Shown in pieces: positions 7,454-14,707 of a stretch of DNA of 19,791 bases. A program made the translations under genes and the position numbers. Numbering within the stretch: position 1 is the stretch's first letter; each line of letters opens with the position of its first letter. Location of the stretch: contig CAZVEE010000066.1 of the NCBI GenBank assembly GCA_964625525.1, positions 1-19,791 on the forward strand, given 5' to 3'. This DNA is from CAZVEE01 sp964625525. Lineage in GTDB: Bacteria; Pseudomonadota; Alphaproteobacteria; JAJFIK01. The notes below the pieces were generated by a model. The model saw only the letters and a list, made by a program, of their open reading frames with translations. It was not told the DNA's origin and searched no databases.

Positions 7454-8464
7454 GGCTTGCATCATCCGCTCTCGGACGGCCAGCGCCGTGGCGGGAAAAT
7501 CCGTGAACAGGCCATCAGCACCGAGCGCCATCATGCGCTCTACTTCTTCTGCCGCCGTGGCTCCGTCCGGTGGCAGAGCATCATCCCGGAAGGTCCAGGG
7601 ATAAACCATGAGCCCCAGCGCGTGGGCGCGGGTGATGAAATCTGTCACGCTGCCGTCGTCCTTCACGATCAGCCCCTTGTACGGACCCACGCCATCCGCA
7701 TAGGCGCTGAGGGTATCGAGGGGGATGTTGCTCTCGCCCGTCCCCGGATCGAAGACAAGCTGTACCAAGCGCACATCGGTCTTGTCGTTCAGCGCCACGA
7801 GGATGTCCGGCTCGAAGGATTGGACAATCACCGGCGCGGCCGCATCCCGCCAGCCGGCGGTCTCGAAAGTCGCGAGCAGAGCCGCTTCCACATCAAGGTC
7901 CAGGGCGGCAAGTGCACTGGGCTGTTTCGTCTCCGGTAGGATCCCCACGGTCTCGCCCGTCTCTTCCGTGTGCGCCGCGACAAGCGCGATCACTTCATCA
8001 AAAGTTGGGATTTCATAAAGGCCGTCATAGCTGGTGGGCCGGCCCTCATAAGGTTGGCGGGCGCGCAAGGTCTTCAGTTCGCTGAGCGTGAAATCCTCTG
8101 CCCACCAATCCTCGCGTTCTTCCCCATTGCTGAGCTTGACGGTCTTGCGGTCCGCGAATTCCGGGCGCTCGGCTACATCCGTCGTGGTGGACAGGAACCG
8201 GTCATGGCGGCAGACCAGCACGCCGTCCTTGCTCATCACCAGGTCCGGTTCGATCCAGTCCGCCCCCTGAGCAATAGCCAGCTCATAGGCCTCAAGCGTG
8301 TGTTCCGGGCGCTCGCCACTGGCACCGCGATGGGCGATGACGTGCGGCGGCGTGCCGTCGCGCGTCGCCCAGGTCATGGCGGTGGTGTCTGCTCCGGCCG
8401 GTGCGCCGGCCCCCATCATCACAACGAGCGCGCCCGCGCCCGCGATCCGTCCCAGCGTGGTCAT
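7445..8464 (-). CDS. glpQ: Secreted glycerophosphodiester phosphodiesterase (GlpQ type)
   Basis: The enzyme hydrolyses glycerophosphodiesters (deacylated phospholipid headgroups) to glycerol 3-phosphate and an alcohol. The 339-residue product starts with a signal peptide (hydrophobic segment 8-20, likely cleavage near the AGA-DTT site around residue 25), so it is probably periplasmic. The TIM-barrel GDPD motifs are present: HRGASGERPEHT (H45, R46, E52, E54), EPDLVMSKDGVLVCRHD (E72, D74, H87) and the final GADGLFTDFP. The insertion after the HD motif and the total length resemble GlpQ rather than the shorter cytoplasmic UgpQ. The ATG at 8464 is preceded by AAGGGA. It lies 75 bp downstream of the oxygenase gene on the same strand and may be co-transcribed with it. 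Its 3' end overlaps an 18-bp tandem repeat. Confidence 0.92.
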   Translation of the reverse strand: MTTLGRIAGAGALVVMMGAGAPAGADTTAMTWATRDGTPPHVIAHRGASGERPEHTLEAYELAIAQGADWIEPDLVMSKDGVLVCRHDRFLSTTTDVAERPEFADRKTVKLSNGEEREDWWAEDFTLSELKTLRARQPYEGRPTSYDGLYEIPTFDEVIALVAAHTEETGETVGILPETKQPSALAALDLDVEAALLATFETAGWRDAAAPVIVQSFEPDILVALNDKTDVRLVQLVFDPGTGESNIPLDTLSAYADGVGPYKGLIVKDDGSVTDFITRAHALGLMVYPWTFRDDALPPDGATAAEEVERMMALGADGLFTDFPATALAVRERMMQAAQ

Positions 8465-8539
8465 GGCCGATCCCTTCCCTCAAGCTGATGCCTCGAAAGG
8501 GGTAGCATGGACCGGCCCCCGTTTCAGCCCCGTAACCGC

Positions 8540-9805
8540 TCAGCCGCCATAGGGGCGTTCGCGCAGCCACAGGCTCGCAAGCGCTTTGACGCCGGATGTC
8601 ACCGGCTCGCCCGCATGGAGCGACGCGGGGTCGGGCCGGCCGTCCTGGGTCACGTTGCGCCAGGTGATGGCATCGCCCTGGGCGCCCCGCCAGACCTTGT
8701 TCACATGAGGGAAAGCGGTGGCGCCGCCTTCGAAATCCTCGCCCAGGGTAACGAGCACCGTGGCCACGCGCTGGCCCGCGCGGGCAATTTCCTGGTCCGC
8801 CGCGCCGCCGTCGCCCGCCTCGATGTAATCGTAATGCGGACGATATTCATCGCCCTGGCGATAGCCCAGCACCACCATCCGTTCCGTATGGGTCCAGTCG
8901 AGCCCCGCAAAGGCGGCGAGCCGCCGCTCCACTGCGTGAATCACCAGGTCCTGGTGCCCTAAGGTCAGGCTGGCGGAGAACGACCGCCGATGGGGGTGGG
9001 GCTGCAAGGTGCCTGAGGCCGGATCGAAAATCGCCGCCGGGCGCATGCGCGGGGCATAACGGTTCAGCACATAATCGGCCACCGCCCGCGGCAGGACCTT
9101 TTGCGCCGTCACCGCATAGGGCGTCTGCGAGAACAGCGCCAGCTCGCCATGGAAATAGGGCATCTGTTCAAGGCGCGCTGAGGCATCCGCCGCATTGGGC
9201 GTGTGGGTCAGGCTTTCGGGTGCCGGGTTCAGGTTCATGCGCGACATGGTGTAGTCGAAATACTGCGCCTGCGGATGATTATTGGTCAGCAGCACCATTT
9301 GCCGCGCCGTCGCTTGGGGCGGCGAAAAGCCCAACTCAATGCCGCGGCGCAGGCTTGCGGTGATGCCCGCAATGTCATTGATGCGCGCAGCCGCTTCGAT
9401 CCAGCGATCAGCTTCCGCGTTCATGGGGTCCTGGAGCAGCAGCAACAGGCCCACTTCCACCATGGCATGGGGATCGCCCTTGTCCGCGTCTGCCACCCGG
9501 CCGCGCACCGCCCCGGTCCAGTCGGCCTGTGTCTTCCAGCCCACCGCACGTCCCAGCGCCAGCAACTGCCGCGCGGCTGGCGAGGCGGAACTGGCAAGCT
9601 GCAACAGATCCATGCAGGTGGCCCGGTCCATGGGCCCACCGATCCCTTCCGCCATACAGGCGGCAAGGCTATAGGCGGCTTCCAGATGGCCCTCGCGCGC
9701 CGCCAGCGACAGGGACACGCGCGCTTCTTCCAATTTGCCGGACTTGTTTAACTCGACGGCGTGCCGGTAATGCTCCTGGGCGCTTTTCGGCGGGGTCTTG
9801 GTCAT
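8540..9805 (-). CDS. Prolyl 4-hydroxylase-like 2OG-Fe(II) oxygenase with N-terminal TPR/Sel1-like repeats
   Basis: Counting from the ATG at 9805 the protein has 421 residues. The first 160 or so resemble TPR/Sel1 helical repeats (A..HY..A.ELNKSGKLEEA, then AAREGHLEAAYSLAACMAEG). The C-terminal 200 residues form a P4H-alpha-type dioxygenase. YRPHYDY supplies the metal ligands H324 and D326, LHAGEPV supplies the distal H397, and GVKALASLWLRE supplies K407, expected to hold 2-oxoglutarate. The repeats probably recruit a protein target, and hydroxylation of a proline or other side chain is the expected chemistry. The substrate is unknown. No signal peptide is seen. The reading frame extends to a GTG at 9826, but the ATG preceded by GAAGAG is preferred. 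It is divergent from rlmJ. Confidence 0.88.
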   Translation of the reverse strand: MTKTPPKSAQEHYRHAVELNKSGKLEEARVSLSLAAREGHLEAAYSLAACMAEGIGGPMDRATCMDLLQLASSASPAARQLLALGRAVGWKTQADWTGAVRGRVADADKGDPHAMVEVGLLLLLQDPMNAEADRWIEAAARINDIAGITASLRRGIELGFSPPQATARQMVLLTNNHPQAQYFDYTMSRMNLNPAPESLTHTPNAADASARLEQMPYFHGELALFSQTPYAVTAQKVLPRAVADYVLNRYAPRMRPAAIFDPASGTLQPHPHRRSFSASLTLGHQDLVIHAVERRLAAFAGLDWTHTERMVVLGYRQGDEYRPHYDYIEAGDGGAADQEIARAGQRVATVLVTLGEDFEGGATAFPHVNKVWRGAQGDAITWRNVTQDGRPDPASLHAGEPVTSGVKALASLWLRERPYGG

Positions 9806-9868
9806 GGCCAACTCTTCGCACTCCACACTGCGGTGCTGATCCTGTGCCCTGTCTGATGGGACTGAAAC

Positions 9869-9886
9869 CCGGGGTTATGCCCCCGG
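9869..9886. promoter_or_regulatory. Inverted repeat in the oxygenase/rlmJ divergent region
   Basis: CCGGGG and CCCCGG flank a six-base centre (TTATGC), 64 bp upstream of the oxygenase start. It could be an operator or a leader-RNA hairpin. There is no further evidence for either. Confidence 0.25.
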
Positions 9887-9913
9887 TCCTCTAAACCGCA
9901 TTTTGGCCGAGCC

Positions 9914-9929
9914 TAACCCCATAGGGTTA
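9914..9929. promoter_or_regulatory. TAACCC-N4-GGGTTA dyad in the oxygenase/rlmJ divergent region
   Basis: Perfect six-base arms (TAACCC at 9914-9919 and GGGTTA at 9924-9929) around CATA lie near the middle of the 179-bp space between the oxygenase start and the rlmJ leader ORF. The AT-containing dyad is suited to a dimeric regulator of one or both genes. No promoter boxes could be placed confidently. Confidence 0.3.
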
Positions 9930-9984
9930 AGACCCGAATTCTGCTTCCCGTCTGCAAGGCAGGCGACACAATAGGAGCGGCCAA

Positions 9985-10035
9985 ATGCAGAGACAAGCGG
10001 GCTCATGCACCGCGCGGAACCCTAGCCGATGTTAA
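9985..10035 (+). CDS. Leader peptide (16 codons) overlapping the rlmJ start
   Basis: A strong Shine-Dalgarno (TAGGAG at 9972-9977, seven-base spacer) precedes an ATG that opens a 16-codon frame encoding MQRQAGSCTARNPSRC. Its TAA at 10033-10035 lies just past the rlmJ ATG (10029), so the two frames overlap by seven bases. The rlmJ start itself has only a weak upstream GGAA. A ribosome that has finished the leader could restart on rlmJ, which would couple the two. The peptide itself has no recognisable function. It may be a chance frame, but the combination of strong signal and overlap is suggestive. Confidence 0.45.
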   Translation: MQRQAGSCTARNPSRC

Positions 10036-10865
10036 GTTACCGCCACGCTTTCCACGCCGGGAATTTTGCCGATGTGCTGAAGCACGGGGTGCTTGTCTTT
10101 ACCCTGGGCTACCTGATGCAAAAACCCAAACCGCTCGCGTTGATCGACACGCATGCGGGCGCCGGCGCCTATGATCTGGGGGCCGCAGAGGCCCGCAAGA
10201 CCGGCGAGGCCCAAGCCGGCATCGTCCGCTTTCTCGACGCTCCCGGCCCGGTCCCGGCTCTCTGGCAGGGTTATCGCGATGCGGTCCTGCGGGCCGGGGC
10301 GGCGGAGCGTGGCTATCCTGGTTCACCAGAGCTTGTGCAGCGTCTGATGCGCGCCGGCGACCGGCTTGACCTGATGGAGCTGCATCCGAGCGATTACCAA
10401 GCGCTCGCCGCGCAGATGGCGGGCCGGCGCGCCGTCCGTGTGCATCGCGAGGACGGCCTTGCAGCCCTGATCAGCCGCCTGCCGCCGCCCGAGCGCCGCG
10501 GCCTCGCGCTCATCGACCCGAGCTATGAGGTGAAAAGCGACTATGACACGGTGGTCGAGCGTCTGAGCCAAGCGCACCGCCGCTTCGCCACCGGCGTCTA
10601 CCTGCTCTGGTATCCGGTCATCGAGCGCGCCCGCACCACTGCATTTCTGGAGGCGCTTCAAGCCACCGGTATCCCGCGTCAACTCGTTATCGAATGGTGT
10701 CGCAGTCCCGACACCACCGGCCACGGCATGACCGGCTCCGGCCTCGTCGTGATCAACCCGCCCTATACGCTGGAACCCGCCGCACGAGAGGGCTTGGCGT
10801 GGCTGAGCAGCGTGTTTGAGGGCACGGGACCGTGGCGGGTGGCGTGGCTGACGGCGGCGGCGTAG
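10029..10865 (+). CDS. rlmJ: 23S rRNA (adenine(2030)-N6)-methyltransferase RlmJ
   Basis: RlmJ transfers a methyl group from S-adenosylmethionine to N6 of A2030 of 23S rRNA during ribosome assembly in the cytoplasm. The 278-residue length equals that of the family. The start MLSYRHAFHAGNFADVLKH is the hallmark N terminus and fixes the ATG at 10029. LIDTHAGAGAYDL (38-50) is the SAM-binding motif I, and YPGSP (96-100) is also conserved. LIDPSYE (161-167, catalytic D163) is motif IV, with Ser where DPPYE is usual. LVIEW and the glycine-rich MTGSGLVVINPPY complete the pattern. The gene has a weak ribosome-binding site and is preceded by an overlapping leader ORF. It converges on otsA, with 34 bp between the two stop codons. 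Confidence 0.96.
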   Translation: MLSYRHAFHAGNFADVLKHGVLVFTLGYLMQKPKPLALIDTHAGAGAYDLGAAEARKTGEAQAGIVRFLDAPGPVPALWQGYRDAVLRAGAAERGYPGSPELVQRLMRAGDRLDLMELHPSDYQALAAQMAGRRAVRVHREDGLAALISRLPPPERRGLALIDPSYEVKSDYDTVVERLSQAHRRFATGVYLLWYPVIERARTTAFLEALQATGIPRQLVIEWCRSPDTTGHGMTGSGLVVINPPYTLEPAAREGLAWLSSVFEGTGPWRVAWLTAAA

Positions 10866-10885
10866 GGCGCGGCGTCGTGCAAAGT

Positions 10886-10903
10886 GTGATCGGGATGGAT
10901 CAC
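10886..10903. terminator. Short hairpin between convergent rlmJ and otsA
   Basis: GTGATC and GATCAC pair over six bases around a six-base loop, 20 bp after the rlmJ stop, and overlap the otsA stop codon. No T-run follows. It is the only dyad in the 34-bp spacer and may help end transcription of both genes, but evidence is thin. Confidence 0.25.
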
Positions 10904-12309
10904 TCGTCTGTGCCGGGGTCCACCGCCGCTGCCTGTTGCACTTTACTGAGCGCGGTCACATAGGCGTCGCGCCAGTAGACCACGTCAAATTTGCTGACAT
11001 TGTCGAACAGGCGCTGCCAGCGTTCCTTGCGCTTGTCCAGCGGCATGGTGAGGGCCTTGTGCAGGGCGTTCACCAGGTCGTCCTGGTCATAAGGATTGAC
11101 CACCAGGGCGGATTTGAGCTGGTCGGCGGCGCCGGCGAAGCGCGACAGGATCAACACGCCCGGATCTTCCGGATCCTGAGCAGCGATGTATTCCTTGGCC
11201 ACCAGGTTCATGCCATCGCGCATGGGCGTGACAAAGCCCACTCGGGCGGCGCGGAACAGGCCCGCCAGTTCCGTGCGCTGATACCCCTTCACCACATACC
11301 GGATTGGCACCCAGTCCACATCGGCGAATTTGCCGTTGATGCGGCCTGCGAGCGAGTCGAGCTCGTCGCGCAATTCCTGATACTCCAGCACGCCTGTGCG
11401 CGAGGGCGGCGCGATCTGGAGCATCAGCGCATTGCGACAGTGCTCGTCATATTTCTCCAGCATCTTGCCATAGGCTTCAAAGCGTGCGCCCAGGCCTTTG
11501 GAGTAGTCAAGCCGGTCAACGCCGATGATGAGCTGGCGCCCGCCGATGCTCTTTTGCATGCGCTGATACATGGCTTGGCCGGGCTTGGACTGCGCCATCT
11601 TGATGAAGTCCTGCGTGTCCGCCCCGATCGGAAAGGCGGAGGCCCGGATCGTGCGCCCGAAACAGGAGAGATGATCCTTGGGCAGCACTTCACCGTTCAC
11701 TTCATGCTTGACGTAATCGCGGAACGCTTCCACATGATCCGTGGTCTGAAACCCCACCAGATCATAAGCGAAGAGCGATTCCACCAGCTTTTTGTGCTTG
11801 GGCAGGGTGGTGAGCACCTGTCGCGCCGGCCAGGGAATGTGCAAAAAGAACCCCATGCGGTTCTTGATGCCCAGATCCCGCAAATGCGCCCCGACCGGGA
11901 TCAGATGATAATCATGCACCCAGATCAGATCGTCAGGTTCGATCAACGGCGCCACCGTGCGCGCAAACCGTGAGTTCACCCGGTGATAGCCCGCATCGAA
12001 AGCCCGGTCATAGGCGGTCAAGTCGATGCGGTAATGGCAGAGCGGCCATAGCGTGCTGTTGGCATAGCCGTTGTAGTATTCTTCGTAATCGTCCTGGTCC
12101 AGATCGAGAGTGGCGATCTTCACGCCACCCACATCTTCCACCGAAATCTGCTGGTTCGCCTCTTCGACGACTCGGCCGCTCCAGCCGAACCAGATGCCAC
12201 TATATTCCTTCAACGCTGCGTGCAGCGCTGTCGCCAACCCGCCCGATGCCCCCTTTTCCTTCGCGGACGGCAGGGTTAACCGGTTCGAGATGACGACGAG
12301 GCGGCTCAT
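10900..12309 (-). CDS. otsA: Alpha,alpha-trehalose-phosphate synthase (UDP- or GDP-glucose dependent)
   Basis: OtsA joins a nucleotide-activated glucose to glucose 6-phosphate to give trehalose 6-phosphate, the first step of compatible-solute trehalose synthesis. The 469-residue GT20 enzyme begins RLVVISNRL (R10 region) and has the GGLATAL donor loop (23-29), VHDYHL (D133), HIPWPA (H157), DRLDYSKG (R266, K271) and MRDGMNLVAKEY (D365, E373), all standard active-site motifs. The ATG at 12309 overlaps the upstream GH15 stop as ATGA, so translation is coupled. The open frame extends further upstream inside the GH15 gene but without family similarity. No otsB phosphatase gene lies next to it. The trehalose pathway fits the osmoprotectant importer elsewhere in the window. 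Confidence 0.96.
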   Translation of the reverse strand: MSRLVVISNRLTLPSAKEKGASGGLATALHAALKEYSGIWFGWSGRVVEEANQQISVEDVGGVKIATLDLDQDDYEEYYNGYANSTLWPLCHYRIDLTAYDRAFDAGYHRVNSRFARTVAPLIEPDDLIWVHDYHLIPVGAHLRDLGIKNRMGFFLHIPWPARQVLTTLPKHKKLVESLFAYDLVGFQTTDHVEAFRDYVKHEVNGEVLPKDHLSCFGRTIRASAFPIGADTQDFIKMAQSKPGQAMYQRMQKSIGGRQLIIGVDRLDYSKGLGARFEAYGKMLEKYDEHCRNALMLQIAPPSRTGVLEYQELRDELDSLAGRINGKFADVDWVPIRYVVKGYQRTELAGLFRAARVGFVTPMRDGMNLVAKEYIAAQDPEDPGVLILSRFAGAADQLKSALVVNPYDQDDLVNALHKALTMPLDKRKERWQRLFDNVSKFDVVYWRDAYVTALSKVQQAAAVDPGTDE

Positions 12310-14108
12310 CGGGCGTGGCTCCACGGCCTGCTCAGCAGCATCGCGGTGTTGATGATCCCGACGAGCGAGTATGTCTGCGGGTAGTTCCCCCACAACTCGC
12401 CAGTCGAGAAGGAGATGTCCTCCGACAACAGACCGACATGATTCCGATGCGCCAGCATGGTTTCAAAGATTTCCCGGGCGCGTTCTTTTCGGCCGACGCA
12501 CCACAGCGCTTCAATATACCAGAATGTGCAAATGTTGAAGGCGTTCTCCGGGGCGCCGAAATCATCCTGCACCGCATAGCGCATGATGTGATCCCCTTTC
12601 AGCAGTTCTTTCTCCACCGCCTGCAGGGTTGAGACGAACAGGGGATCCTGCGGCTCCAGGAAGCCCAGATCCATGAGCTGCATCAGGCTGGCATCAAGAA
12701 TGAAGGAATCGAACACCGCCGACAGGCTTTTGTTCTCCTTGCTGAACGAGCGGGTGAGGATTTCCGCGCGAATACGGTCGGCCCGCTCGCGCCAGATCTG
12801 ACCGCTATCGGGCAGGTCCAAATGCTGAGCGATATTGGCCAGCCGGTCGCAGGCAGCCCAGCACATGGCACTGGAATAGGTGTGGATCGAGGCTTTGGTG
12901 CGCAGCTCCCACAGCCCCGCATCGGGCTCGGCATGCACATCAAAGGCGCGCTTGCCGACTTTTTCCAACATCTCGAAATCGGCCCGGCCCACGGGCGCCA
13001 GCAAGCGTTCGTCGAAAAAGGCCTGGGCGGCGGACAGCACCACTTGGCCGTAGACGTCGTGTTGAATGTGCTCATGCGCCTGATTGCCCACGCGCACGGG
13101 CCCCATGCCGCGATAGCCGTCCAAATGGGCGATCTGGCGCTCGGTCAGCTTGGCTTCCAAGCCGATGCCGTAGACCGGCTGGATGTAACCGCCATCGGCC
13201 ACGCCGACAATGTTGCGCAGATAGCTGAGATAGCCTTCCATGATGTCCACCGCGCCTAGCCGGTTGAGCGCGCGCACCACATAGTAGGCGTCCCGGATCC
13301 AGCAGAACCGGTAGTCCCAGGTGCGCCCCGAATCCGCGGCCTCCGGGACCGAGGTGGTCATGGCCGCGATGATCGCGCCGGTTTCTTCGTAATAGCAGAG
13401 CTTCAACGTGATGGCGGCGCGGATCACGGCGTCCTGCCATTCGAGCGGCACCGCCAGATGGCGCACCCATTCGCGCCAGTAATTCCCGGTGCTTTCCAGA
13501 AAGTCTCGACACGTGGGCAGGATCGGGCCGCTAAAGGGTTCATCCGGCCCCAGGAAAAAGGCGGTTTCCTGCTCCAGGTTGAACCACGTCTCGTTGCGGA
13601 CATAGGTGAGCGGCGCGGTGGTGTTGAGCCGCAAGGTGATGTCGTCGAACAGATAGCGGATATGGTTTGACCCCTTGGTCACCTGTGGCGCTTCCGCGCC
13701 ATACTCGCCCATGGGGCGCAACCGCACCCGCACCCGCGGTGTTCCCGACACCGGCCGCAGCATGCGGATCAGCGACAGCGGCCGGTACTTCCGTCCCAGC
13801 CGCGTGAAGCGCGGGGCAAAGTCGATAATGTCGAGCGCGCACCCCTTATCGTCCTCCAGCCGCGTGACCAGGATTGCCGTGTTCTTGATGTAGCGCTGTT
13901 CGTGGCGGGCCAGGTTTTCCACCTCGACATCCCAAAAGCCTTGGGCCGTGTCACTCGCCGGGTCCTCGCCTGTGAGCAGCGAGCAGAAGACCGGATCGCT
14001 GTCAAAGCGCGGCATGCAGCTCCAGACGATGCGCGCGCGTTCGTCCACCAGCGCGCTCATGGCGCAGTTGCCGATGACGCCGAGATTGAGGTTTGCGTTG
14101 TAGGCCAT
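12306..14108 (-). CDS. Glycoside hydrolase family 15 (glucoamylase/trehalase-like)
   Basis: This 600-residue cytoplasmic protein (no signal peptide) has the GH15 layout. An N-terminal beta-sandwich (about 1-200, starting LGVIGNCAMSALVD and ending near the ETWFNLEQ region) is followed by an (alpha/alpha)6 barrel with GRTWDYRFCWIRDA (261-274). By family analogy the catalytic acids are E401 in GLWELR and E563 in LSEDIS, the latter followed by GELWGNYPQTYSLVG. The family contains glucoamylases, glucodextranases and trehalases. The tight coupling to otsA (ATGA overlap) makes trehalose or a related alpha-glucoside the likely substrate, which is inferred. AAGGA six bases before the ATG at 14108 supports the start. 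It is the first gene of a leftward pair, transcribed from the large intergenic region on its right. Confidence 0.93.
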   Translation of the reverse strand: MAYNANLNLGVIGNCAMSALVDERARIVWSCMPRFDSDPVFCSLLTGEDPASDTAQGFWDVEVENLARHEQRYIKNTAILVTRLEDDKGCALDIIDFAPRFTRLGRKYRPLSLIRMLRPVSGTPRVRVRLRPMGEYGAEAPQVTKGSNHIRYLFDDITLRLNTTAPLTYVRNETWFNLEQETAFFLGPDEPFSGPILPTCRDFLESTGNYWREWVRHLAVPLEWQDAVIRAAITLKLCYYEETGAIIAAMTTSVPEAADSGRTWDYRFCWIRDAYYVVRALNRLGAVDIMEGYLSYLRNIVGVADGGYIQPVYGIGLEAKLTERQIAHLDGYRGMGPVRVGNQAHEHIQHDVYGQVVLSAAQAFFDERLLAPVGRADFEMLEKVGKRAFDVHAEPDAGLWELRTKASIHTYSSAMCWAACDRLANIAQHLDLPDSGQIWRERADRIRAEILTRSFSKENKSLSAVFDSFILDASLMQLMDLGFLEPQDPLFVSTLQAVEKELLKGDHIMRYAVQDDFGAPENAFNICTFWYIEALWCVGRKERAREIFETMLAHRNHVGLLSEDISFSTGELWGNYPQTYSLVGIINTAMLLSRPWSHAR

Positions 14109-14198
14109 GGATCATCCTTCGTCCGGCGCCGCCGGCGGTTGAAAACGGGACGCCCCGATGCGGGACGCCGGCCGCGGCACACGCGGGCGCGGCGGGCG

Positions 14199-14365
14199 CA
14201 CATCGTTAAGGCGCACGCTTCTCGCCGGCAAGGCCCTCAGGCGCCTAAAGCCCGGAAATTTCGGGCCGCCATTGTCTCCGGTGGGGAGCCCCTACACGCC
14301 ACCCGAGAATCAGCGTAAAAGGTACGACTGGGTCATAATGACCATGATTGCGCCTTAACGATGTG
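14199..14365. repeat. Perfect 17-bp inverted repeat enclosing 133 bp
   Basis: CACATCGTTAAGGCGCA at 14199-14215 is the exact reverse complement of TGCGCCTTAACGATGTG at 14349-14365. Read outward, the same 17-bp sequence points leftward to the GH15 gene (90 bp to its ATG) and rightward to the RTX gene (about 360 bp to its ATG). No target-site duplication is visible beside the arms (left flank GGGCG, right flank AAATA). Shared promoter or operator elements for divergent transcripts, ends of an invertible segment, or a decayed small mobile element are all possible. Confidence 0.85.
14331..14343. promoter_or_regulatory. GGTCAT-A-ATGACC palindrome
   Basis: A perfect palindrome with six-base arms around a single base lies just inside the right arm of the 17-bp inverted repeat. 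Size and symmetry fit a binding site for a dimeric regulator. The protein is unknown. Confidence 0.35.
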
Positions 14366-14376
14366 AAATAGTCACA
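14362..14376. promoter_or_regulatory. TGTGA-N5-TCACA dyad
   Basis: Five-base arms matching CRP/FNR-family half-sites are separated by five bases rather than the six of the CRP consensus. The left half overlaps the outer end of the right 17-bp repeat arm. It could be a variant site for a CRP-family protein or a chance dyad. Confidence 0.25.
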
Positions 14377-14615
14377 CCCGCTGGGTTAATGGATCCATGA
14401 GAGCACCGCCTCGCACTTGTGTCTGTGCATGATCGGTACAATCGCGTAATGTAATGAAGCCGTAATAAACGTTTAGTGCGCCCGCACTCTCACGGGCAGC
14501 TGGTAAGTGTTTGGGATAACGCGCGTTTTTTGGAATGTGCGGATGTGAGACGAGCCGTGATCGGATTTGGCCACGTCGGGGTCAGGGGGCGTCTCGCAGG
14601 GAAGACTGGAGTGCG

Positions 14616-14663
14616 CTTAAGTGGAAAAACGGGAAGAGGCCTCCTCCCAGGAACCACTTAAAG
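14616..14663 (+). promoter_or_regulatory. Long hairpin in the presumed RTX mRNA leader
   Basis: TTAAGTGG (14617-14624) pairs perfectly with CCACTTAA (14654-14661). Inside it GGGAAGA (14631-14637) pairs with TCCTCCC (14642-14648, one mismatch) around a GGCC loop, with short purine-rich internal loops between the stems. It ends 64 bases before the RTX start and no T-run follows, so it looks like a leader structure rather than an intrinsic terminator. Confidence 0.5.
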
Positions 14664-14707
14664 CTGCAACAGGGTTGGTTTCTGGACCGTTACGCGTGAT
14701 GGCGCGG

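Noticed and set aside
12280..12295. GGTTCGA resembling a tRNA T-loop
   Set aside because: It lies inside the conserved start of otsA, and no acceptor or anticodon stem can be drawn around it.
14158..14358. Small open frame of 66 codons in the intergenic region
   Set aside because: No Shine-Dalgarno and an Arg/Gly-rich composition typical of GC-rich noncoding frames. It spans most of the inverted-repeat segment.
14362..14376. A canonical CRP site
   Set aside because: The half-sites match, but the spacer is five bases instead of six. It was kept only as a low-confidence dyad.
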